Of a DNA stretch of 28,403 nucleotides, positions 21,439 through 26,785 are shown piece after piece. A model generated the notes under the pieces. It saw nothing but the letters and a program-made list of their open reading frames with translations, was not told the DNA's origin and did not search any database. The DNA is taken from NCBI GenBank assembly GCA_964492495.1, contig CAZBKJ010000012.1, positions 1 through 28,403 of the forward strand. Direction: 5' to 3'. The stretch comes from CAZBKJ01 sp964492495 (GTDB taxonomy: Bacteria; Patescibacteriota; Microgenomatia; UBA1400; UBA12028). A program made the translations under genes and the position numbers. Numbering within the stretch: position 1 is the first letter of the stretch; each line of letters opens with the position of its first letter.

Positions 21439-23202
21439 ATGTTTAGGAAATTGTTTCAGTACGTTCTTTTGATCGCAATCGTGATCATGGGTCTGGCCAC
21501 AACCGTGGCGCAGGCACAGGACATTCTACATAACCCAACCTGGGTTTGTGACGGTACACAAAGTTATCATTTCACAATGTCCCGAGAGGGGCGGGTTGAA
21601 GTGATAAACGATTCAGATCGTGATGAGCCAGGTCAGAGTATCGATATTTATATCGATACACAAAAAACAAACGTTCTATATGCTCCGCCTGTAAAAACAG
21701 GGGAAAGTAAATATGTAGGGCAAGTTGAAACTCCTGGAAATTTAGGGTTTAGTTGGTTTGTGGATGGGCAGATTGATTGTAACTCACACGGTGTATATCC
21801 ACCTGTAGTTACAGCAACAAGCACATTGACATCGACACCAACTTTCACGTTCACGCCGTCCGCAACGAACACGGTGACTGTGACGTTTACCCCGTCACCA
21901 TCGCCAACATTTACGGTAACGAATCTGCCGACAAAAACATTAGAACCGTCAGCAACGCCTTCACCGACATTGCCACCGACGGTAGAAACGTTGATTCCTT
22001 CACCGTCTCCGACGAATGAGATACCGACAATAATGCCGTCACCGTCCTTCACGCCGACGGCCACGTATTTGCAATTGGTGAAAGACAATGGTTGCAAGGT
22101 GGCAACGTTCGAGGCATCGTCAGATCAGGTAGGGGACATTGTTTATACAAGCGATTTGCCTGATGAGCTTAAACATTTCCTTATTGTTGAGGGAGCAAAA
22201 GCAACGTTTTCCTGGGAGAATATTCTCGGGATAAAAGTTGTAACTGTAACCGCAACTCAAGGAAGCAGGTCAGCACAGCAAACTGTACAACGCTTATCGG
22301 AATCAGCAGCTTGCACACCAACGGATACGCCAAGTAACCCACCTCCAAAAGAGTCTTATGCTTTGGAGTGTATATATCGGTGGAATGGGGCAGATCAAAC
22401 CCATCCTTGGTACACCTTGCCATTTGGGAAATTCGAATTTTTTGGTGTAGATATAATCGAAACCAAATATGATGCCGATGGTAGCAGAATGTTTATTCTT
22501 GGACCAATTGGTGTCACAGATTTTCCTGAATCGCGCGACTACGAGTTCTGGACCCGAAACCCAGATAAAATGTGGGCGTTTCATCTAGACGTTCACAAGA
22601 ATGAGCATCAGGACATCAACTGGTACACCTGCGCGCCAATTGGCCTTGATGTTGGAAATGGCGGAAGTGGGTCTGGAACAGGCGGACCCACGGATCCAGT
22701 TCGCGCCCAAATTCGCTTGTGGATAGGGACAGCAGGTTTATCAAAGGACCCTGGTATTGTTCTTTATCCCAATGGGCAAGCCGTGAGCACAATGCGTCTC
22801 GTAGTCAACGGCCAGGAAACTGGTCTAACTACATGGACAAGCCGAATTACGGGTTGTCGAGGACTAACAATGTCCCAATTCGAATATCAGCCACTTGAAG
22901 GTGATACTGCCGAGATTTGGGTATACATGGCCCAACATTACGTAATCAGGGTTCCTGTCCCAGTCGGAGGAAGTGGCTCTGATGTAAACTGCTCAAACCT
23001 TCAGGAAATTGAAGAGAACGTTTGGCAGGGGCATTTCTATGGGGGAAACACCTATGAGAACTGGTATCTTTTCCTCCAAATGAAAACGATGTCCTATAGG
23101 AGGTTCGTTGAACTGATGGAAAAGGCTCGCCCTGCCCATCAGGAGGCATTTGCAATTCCAGAGGAAATAAGGAAGGATTCAATGATTTTTCCTCTGAGCT
23201 AA
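21439..23202 (+). CDS. Large secreted or surface protein with Thr/Pro-rich linker
   Basis: I do not recognise the family. The 587-residue protein has a clear Sec signal peptide (about 1-27, hydrophobic core LLIAIVIMGLATTVA, cut after AQA). A small domain with cysteines follows (28-115), then a long Thr/Pro/Ser-rich linker (about 122-208, repeated TPSPT/TFTPS-like units). After it come three Cys-containing globular stretches separated by a Gly/Ser hinge (GNGGSGSGTGG). No membrane anchor or sorting motif is visible at the C-terminus, so it may be released. The ribosome site is AGAGGAG. Such linkers are common in Chloroflexi and some CPR surface proteins. Its repetitive linker and isolated position after a long structured stretch suggest an accessory, possibly acquired, gene (inference). 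Confidence 0.8.
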   Translation: MFRKLFQYVLLIAIVIMGLATTVAQAQDILHNPTWVCDGTQSYHFTMSREGRVEVINDSDRDEPGQSIDIYIDTQKTNVLYAPPVKTGESKYVGQVETPGNLGFSWFVDGQIDCNSHGVYPPVVTATSTLTSTPTFTFTPSATNTVTVTFTPSPSPTFTVTNLPTKTLEPSATPSPTLPPTVETLIPSPSPTNEIPTIMPSPSFTPTATYLQLVKDNGCKVATFEASSDQVGDIVYTSDLPDELKHFLIVEGAKATFSWENILGIKVVTVTATQGSRSAQQTVQRLSESAACTPTDTPSNPPPKESYALECIYRWNGADQTHPWYTLPFGKFEFFGVDIIETKYDADGSRMFILGPIGVTDFPESRDYEFWTRNPDKMWAFHLDVHKNEHQDINWYTCAPIGLDVGNGGSGSGTGGPTDPVRAQIRLWIGTAGLSKDPGIVLYPNGQAVSTMRLVVNGQETGLTTWTSRITGCRGLTMSQFEYQPLEGDTAEIWVYMAQHYVIRVPVPVGGSGSDVNCSNLQEIEENVWQGHFYGGNTYENWYLFLQMKTMSYRRFVELMEKARPAHQEAFAIPEEIRKDSMIFPLS

Positions 23203-23219
23203 GATTCTCTCGCAAAATA

Positions 23220-23241
23220 GGTAGGGCTGAAATGCCCTACC
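23220..23241 (+). repeat. Hairpin after the secreted-protein gene
   Basis: GGTAGGGC (23220-23227) and GCCCTACC (23234-23241) form a perfect 8-bp stem with loop TGAAAT. There is no T-tract, so it may protect the 3' end rather than terminate. Confidence 0.6.
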
Positions 23242-23267
23242 AAAACAAAAAGGAGCAATAGAAAAAG

Positions 23268-23309
23268 AAGGACCGGTGTGCTTGTAGCAATACAGCACCC
23301 GGTCCTTTT
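23268..23309. terminator. Strong, probably bidirectional terminator
   Basis: AAGGACCGG-T-GTGCT pairs with AGCACCCGGTCCTT (14 bp, one bulge), followed by TTTTCC on the plus strand and by CTTCTTTTT on the minus strand. Confidence 0.85.
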
Positions 23310-23350
23310 CCTTGAGTCCCAACGAACAATTGAGATTGAAGGAAAAGAAT

Positions 23351-23400
23351 TGTCATTCTGAATGTGTCAGGTATGAAGTACCTGAAAATGAAGAATCCCT
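23351..23400 (+). repeat. GTCATTCTGA...GAAGAATCC hairpin repeat
   Basis: Forward copy with arms TGTCATTCTGA and GAAGAATCCC and inner stem CAGGTA/TACCTG. It is the opposite orientation to the copies at 23426, 23511, 23896 and 25308. Confidence 0.6.
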
Positions 23401-23425
23401 TTCTAGTATGACAACAAACAAGAGA

Positions 23426-23471
23426 GGGATCCATTCGACTTCCTGGGTTACCAGGAGCGCTCAGGATGACA
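23426..23471 (-). repeat. GGATCC...GGATGACA hairpin repeat
   Basis: Arms GGGATCCATTCGAC and GCTCAGGATGACA; inner stem CTTCCTGG/CCAGGAG with loop GTTA. Confidence 0.7.
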
Positions 23472-23510
23472 AAGAAAAATGATTCAGGATCAGGACTACA
23501 GACACGAAAG

Positions 23511-23553
23511 AGATTCTTCGACCACCTGGATTACCAGGTTGCTCAGAATGACA
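23511..23553 (-). repeat. GATTC...GAATGACA hairpin repeat
   Basis: Arms AGATTCTTCGAC and GCTCAGAATGACA; inner stem ACCTGG/CCAGGT with loop ATTA. It lies just before the GIY-YIG gene. Confidence 0.7.
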
Positions 23554-23577
23554 GATTTATGTATTACAATAATTTCT

Positions 23578-23883
23578 ATGTACTCCAAGTCATATTATGT
23601 GTACATTTTGGGAAGTGACAGCGGGACATTGTATATTGGGGTGACAAATAATGTAGCCCGACGAATGTTTGAGCATAAAAATCACTTGATAAAAGGGTTT
23701 ACAGAAAAGTATGACTGTACAAAATTGTTGTATTTTGAGGAATCAAATTCCATTGAGAGTGCGATTATCCGTGAAAAACAACTCAAAGGCTGGAAAAGAG
23801 AAAAGAAAATTTCATTGATAAAATCTACAAATCCAGGATGGAGAGATTTAGGCAATGATTTTCAATTGGAGAGAGTACAGTAG
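23578..23883 (+). CDS. Single-domain GIY-YIG endonuclease-like protein
   Basis: The 101-residue protein is a bare GIY-YIG nuclease fold of the URI/UPF0213 type. It has YVYIL (7-11), YIG (19-21), Arg28/29 in NNVARRMFEH, Glu66 in IIREKQLKGWKREKK and a closing NPGWRDL. Such proteins are common, often multicopy, in CPR and other bacteria, and their role is mostly unknown (possibly DNA repair or structure-specific cutting). The frame is open upstream to 23479, but that part is repeat sequence, so the ATG at 23578 is used. A TACAAT box 7 nt before it suggests a leaderless mRNA. The gene is bracketed by hairpin repeats on both sides. Confidence 0.85.
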   Translation: MYSKSYYVYILGSDSGTLYIGVTNNVARRMFEHKNHLIKGFTEKYDCTKLLYFEESNSIESAIIREKQLKGWKREKKISLIKSTNPGWRDLGNDFQLERVQ

Positions 23884-23895
23884 GGCAGACAGAAA

Positions 23896-23943
23896 GGGAT
23901 CCTTCGGCTGTCACGTGAATACTCTGGACAGCTCAGGATGACA
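23896..23943 (-). repeat. GGATCC...GGATGACA hairpin repeat
   Basis: Arms GGGATCCTTCG and GCTCAGGATGACA; inner stem GCTGTC/GACAGC with a larger loop. The right arm runs into the ribosome-site region of the HD gene. Confidence 0.7.
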
Positions 23944-23948
23944 AAGGA

Positions 23949-24569
23949 ATGACAATTCTTGATATCTACACAAAATACCAAATCCCTCCAAATCTTCAGC
24001 GTCACCAGCTGGAAGTTACAGCAGTGGGGAGATATATCTGTGAACACTGGCAGGGTGAGGCAATCAATACAGAGACTATTACTCTGGCTCTATTGCTTCA
24101 TGACATGGGCAATATTATTAAGTTCAAACGTCCTTTCTTGGGGGAACTGGAAAAAGATGCAAAGCAATGGGAGAAAGTACAGGAAGAATACGTACAAAAG
24201 TATGGATCGGATGTCCATACAGCAACAAATACCATCATGAAAGAACTAGGTGTGTACGAACATATCGCCTATATTGTCGATAATGTGGGTATGGTAGCCG
24301 ATCCAGATGTCCCAAAAAGCAATGATGCCTTGATTGCTGACTATGCAGATATGTGTGTATCTCCAGCCGGGATTGTCGGTTTTCAAGAACGAATTCAAGA
24401 TCTGGTAGTGCGATATGGACTCACAGGCAATGAAGAGGGAATTATCATGCGTCGAAGTGATGCAATATTCATCGAAAAAACAGTAGATGTGGATCTACAG
24501 AAAATCCGGGAGGTTGATTTCTCCCAGGAAATGGAAAAACTGAAAAACTACACTCTTGTTGGTAAATAA
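23949..24569 (+). CDS. HD-domain phosphohydrolase-like protein
   Basis: The 206-residue protein has an HD metal-site pattern: His19 in NLQRHQLEV, His51-Asp52 in ALLLHDMGN and a later Asp in ALIADYADM. HD proteins hydrolyse phosphoester bonds, often of nucleotides; the substrate here is unknown. The sequence MTILDIYTKYQIP looks like a complete N-terminus. The only ribosome-site-like text is AAAGGA directly against the ATG, which comes from the end of a hairpin repeat. An initiator tRNA gene follows about 50 nt later. Confidence 0.8.
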   Translation: MTILDIYTKYQIPPNLQRHQLEVTAVGRYICEHWQGEAINTETITLALLLHDMGNIIKFKRPFLGELEKDAKQWEKVQEEYVQKYGSDVHTATNTIMKELGVYEHIAYIVDNVGMVADPDVPKSNDALIADYADMCVSPAGIVGFQERIQDLVVRYGLTGNEEGIIMRRSDAIFIEKTVDVDLQKIREVDFSQEMEKLKNYTLVGK

Positions 24570-24581
24570 TGTACAGGATGA

Positions 24582-24610
24582 TTGTTTCCCAACTCTGGAA
24601 GTGGTACAAT
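24582..24610 (+). promoter_or_regulatory. Promoter of the initiator tRNA gene
   Basis: TTGTTT (24582-24587), 17-nt spacer, TACAAT (24605-24610). The tRNA 5' end lies 11 nt downstream at 24621. Confidence 0.6.
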
Positions 24611-24620
24611 AATTTCCTCG

Positions 24621-24900
24621 CGCGGGGTAGTGTACGGCTGCACGTGAGGCTCGACATAATGGGCCACTCCTTAGCAATAAGGGTGAATCTTGGCTATATC
24701 GGGGAAACCTTCTCTACCAATGGTAGATGGCAATCCCGAGGAAAGATCGATCTGAGTAATATCAAATCGAAATCCGTAGAGACTATACGCCAAGCCATGA
24801 ACCAGTAACGGTACGTGGAAGAGATAGTCCGACACTCTGGGAAACCAGAGAATACAGAATGCATAATCTCGCAGACAAGGTTCGACTCCTTGCCCCGCAA
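24621..24900 (+). tRNA. Initiator tRNA-fMet(CAU) interrupted by a group I intron
   Basis: Exons 24621-24651 and 24862-24900 form one tRNA. The acceptor arm CGCGGGG/CCCCGCA has the C1-A72 mismatch that marks bacterial initiator tRNA, and A73 follows. The T arm is CAAGG-TTCGACT-CCTTG, and the anticodon loop after joining is CT-CAT-AA. The anticodon CAU is at 24862-24864, the first bases of exon 2. The anticodon stem TGAGG/TCTCG includes two wobble pairs and lacks the usual three G-C pairs. The D arm is short (GTGT/GCAC or GTG/CAC). CCA is not encoded. Spliced length is 70 nt before CCA. A promoter TTGTTT-N17-TACAAT lies just upstream. Confidence 0.88.
24652..24861 (+). ncRNA. Group I intron (IC3-like, 210 nt, no ORF)
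   Basis: The insert has the group I core. P1 is exon GGCU (24648-24651) with GGCC (24662-24665), giving the U-G pair at the 5' splice site, extended by C24652-G24661. GGGGAAACCT lies at 24701-24710. A P5-like hairpin TCTACC/GGTAGA lies at 24713-24727, and GGCAATCCCGAGGAAAG at 24729-24745. The R element GTAGAGACTA (24776-24785) and S element AAGAGATAGTCC (24819-24830) pair as GACTA/TAGTC to make P7, the guanosine site. P9 is CTCTGG-GAAA-CCAGAG (24835-24850). The last base is G (24861). The blocks align in order with the remembered Azoarcus tRNA-Ile intron. There is no homing-endonuclease gene inside. Confidence 0.9.
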
Positions 24901-24973
24901 CAACGTCGCAATCCGACCTTCGCATTTCGTCTCGCACAAGCGTGACTACATTTATCGGTCGATTGCTCCTTTC

Positions 24974-24996
24974 CAATCCCTCTTACAGAGGGATTG
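24974..24996 (+). terminator. Possible terminator after tRNA-fMet
   Basis: CAATCCCTC-TTACA-GAGGGATTG is a perfect 9-bp hairpin followed by ATGGTTTTATT. The U-run is offset, so termination strength is uncertain. A related hairpin AATCCCG/CGGGATT lies at 25030-25050. Confidence 0.5.
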
Positions 24997-25029
24997 ATGG
25001 TTTTATTCATACAAATGAGAGTTTTGTTC

Positions 25030-25135
25030 AATCCCGTATATGGCGGGATTCGTAGTATAATTGGGTAGGTATTTCCAAATTTGTATACACAAATTTGAAG
25101 GGAAGAATCGCAAAACAAGGATGTTTGCTTTGCAA
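25030..25135 (+). promoter_or_regulatory. Upstream region of the second CAU tRNA
   Basis: A TATAAT -10 box lies at 25056-25061 with no clear -35. Downstream, a CAAATTTG-TATACA-CAAATTTG stem (25076-25097) and a GTTTGC-TTT-GCAAAC stem (near 25120-25134) follow. The transcript would carry a leader of about 95 nt before the tRNA. Confidence 0.4.
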
Positions 25136-25161
25136 ACGAAAAGTGAAGCGCATTCTGACAT

Positions 25162-25234
25162 GTCAGGGTAGCTCAGCTGGTAGAGCACCACATTCATAAC
25201 GTGGCGGTCGAGGGATCGAAGCCCTCCCCTGACA
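25162..25234 (+). tRNA. tRNA-Met(CAU), probably the elongator
   Basis: A complete 73-nt tRNA. Acceptor GTCAGGG/CCCTGAC, D arm GCTC-AGCTGGTA-GAGC, anticodon arm around TTCATAA (CAU at 25195-25197), T arm GAGGG/CCCTC, A73. CCA is not encoded. Two oddities: the innermost anticodon-stem pair is A-C, and the T loop begins with A instead of T (ATCGAAG). A CAU anticodon could also belong to tRNA-Ile2 (lysidine-modified); the body looks more like elongator Met. A 12-nt palindrome CTGACATGTCAG (25155-25166) overlaps its 5' end. Confidence 0.88.
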
Positions 25235-25307
25235 CACCGCTTAGTAACATTCTCAGTAGTGCTGGCGCACTCACTACAGTTCCCGTTTATTGATAGAACT
25301 CTTGAAA

Positions 25308-25352
25308 GGGATCCATTCGACTTTCTGGACTACCAGAATCGCTCAGGATGAC
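25308..25352 (-). repeat. GGATCC...GGATGAC hairpin repeat
   Basis: Arms GGGATCCATTCGAC and GCTCAGGATGAC; inner stem TTCTGG/CCAGAA with loop ACTA. It lies between the tRNA and the end of the FtsB-like gene. Confidence 0.7.
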
Positions 25353-25366
25353 GAATACACATTTTT

Positions 25367-25714
25367 TTACGGACCGGGGGATGGTAATTGCAAAATTGTT
25401 TCACCTGGCTTTTGCATTCGCAGCTCTTCACGAATAATCTTTTCTTTGGCAAAGTCACTGGTCGCTTTTTCTAGTTCCTGACTCATTTCTAGACTCTTTT
25501 TTTCTTCTTCCTCAAGCTTTTTTTGGGCTTCTGCTTTCTTTGACAGAATTCCTCGAGACATGAAGCCAGAATGCAGCAGTGAAATCCCGATAATCAAGCA
25601 AAGAATTGCCCACAGGACAAGAACAGCAGGTTGTGTGAAGAAACTTCCCGTATTTTTGGTATTGATGAGTTCTTTTTCTCGTGTACGACGGGGTCGTGTT
25701 GGTGAAAATTCCAT
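25367..25714 (-). CDS. FtsB/DivIC-like septum formation protein
   Basis: The 115-residue protein has a basic N-terminus, one membrane helix (about 30-50, LVLWAILCLIIGISLLHSG), a charged coiled coil (about 57-95) and the family-typical end IIREELRMQKPGETILQLP. FtsB/DivIC links early and late division proteins and controls septal peptidoglycan synthesis together with FtsL and FtsQ/DivIB. It is divergent from the Xer gene. Length and layout fit the family. Confidence 0.85.
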   Translation of the reverse strand: MEFSPTRPRRTREKELINTKNTGSFFTQPAVLVLWAILCLIIGISLLHSGFMSRGILSKKAEAQKKLEEEEKKSLEMSQELEKATSDFAKEKIIREELRMQKPGETILQLPSPGP

Positions 25715-25829
25715 GGTCTGATCTCGTATGATGTCATTGACTCAAGACAGTCTGACAGTTATTATAAGCTCTTGGAGGAATACAAACGTATTTCTCCCCA
25801 TATCGTACCGATTCAGTAGAAAAATTACA

Positions 25830-26705
25830 ATGAATGATACAGCTTCGTTGCAAACCTATCACCAACAATTTATAGAAGATCTCAAAGTCAAAGGACGTGC
25901 AGGAGCAACAGTCATTGCCTATGGCAAAGACCTCGAGCAGTTCCTGTCTTTTTTGGCAAAAAAAGAGGGGAAAAATACTCCCGAATCAGTCACAATTTCT
26001 GACATTGAGGAGTTTAAGGATACGTTGGTCAAAGATAACTACACCGACAAGTCGATTTATCGAAAAATCAACTCAATAAAGTCATTTTTTCGGTTTCTGC
26101 GAGGTGTGGGCGTAATATCCGATAACCCTGCAAATGCAATCTCTCATCCCAAGTATGAACTATCAGATCCACGCGTCTTAACAAAGATCGAGTATCGAGC
26201 TCTTCGCGACGCGTCTCGTACGGATCAGCGAATATCGACGATTGTCGAAGTGCTTTTGCAGACTGGTATGCGTATTAGTGAGCTTGCCAACCTTGAAATG
26301 GATGACGTGAACTTGGAAAAACGCACAGTGACTATTCGTCCACAGGAATCACATGGTGCTCGCACGATTCCGCTCAATAATGCAGCGGTGGTGGCACTGC
26401 AAGAATACTTGTTCATCCGTCCCCATACCCGACAAAAAGCATTGTTTGTCACCAAAACATGTCGACCTTTTTTGGTACGAAACATTCGAACTGCAATTGA
26501 CCGATACTTTCGTTTGGCCGGAATTAAAGATGCAAAAGTGAATGATCTTCGTCACACATTTGTTGTCCAACAGCTCGCTGCGGGTACTCCTTTGGTGTAT
26601 GTGAGCCAACTTGTCGGACACAAGCGCATCACGACAACAGAGAAATATCTCAAGATGCTTCAGGCTCCAGATCTTCAAACTCAAGTAAAAGTAGAAGAAC
26701 TGTAA
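25830..26705 (+). CDS. XerC/XerD-type tyrosine recombinase
   Basis: The 291-residue protein has the N-terminal SAM-like DNA-binding domain (about 5-95) and the catalytic domain. Catalytic residues seen are Arg148 in TGMRISELANL, Arg241 in DLRHTF, His264 in VGHKRITTTEKY and the nucleophile Tyr273. The first His of the H-x-x-R box is replaced by Asn (Asn238), and the usual Lys of the beta-hairpin is not obvious (ESHGARTIPL). Length is normal for XerC/D, which resolve chromosome dimers at dif. The frame is open from 25728, but the MNDTASL start at 25830 gives the expected N-terminus; neither has a good ribosome site. FtsK, which activates Xer recombination, follows directly, supporting a dimer-resolution role. 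Confidence 0.88.
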   Translation: MNDTASLQTYHQQFIEDLKVKGRAGATVIAYGKDLEQFLSFLAKKEGKNTPESVTISDIEEFKDTLVKDNYTDKSIYRKINSIKSFFRFLRGVGVISDNPANAISHPKYELSDPRVLTKIEYRALRDASRTDQRISTIVEVLLQTGMRISELANLEMDDVNLEKRTVTIRPQESHGARTIPLNNAAVVALQEYLFIRPHTRQKALFVTKTCRPFLVRNIRTAIDRYFRLAGIKDAKVNDLRHTFVVQQLAAGTPLVYVSQLVGHKRITTTEKYLKMLQAPDLQTQVKVEEL

Positions 26706-26785
26706 GTTTGTCCCTCCCTGCTGTACCAAGTGTTCTCCGTTATATATAATGAATTTTTGATACCCATCGATTGGAGGTTGTTGTT

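Noticed and set aside
23578..23883. GIY-YIG gene as the homing endonuclease of the tRNA intron
   Set aside because: It lies about 740 bp away outside the intron, is of the bare URI/UPF0213 type and lacks a DNA-recognition domain.
24569..24808. 79-codon open frame after the HD gene
   Set aside because: It covers the tRNA 5' exon and the group I intron core, and its sequence is explained by those RNA elements.
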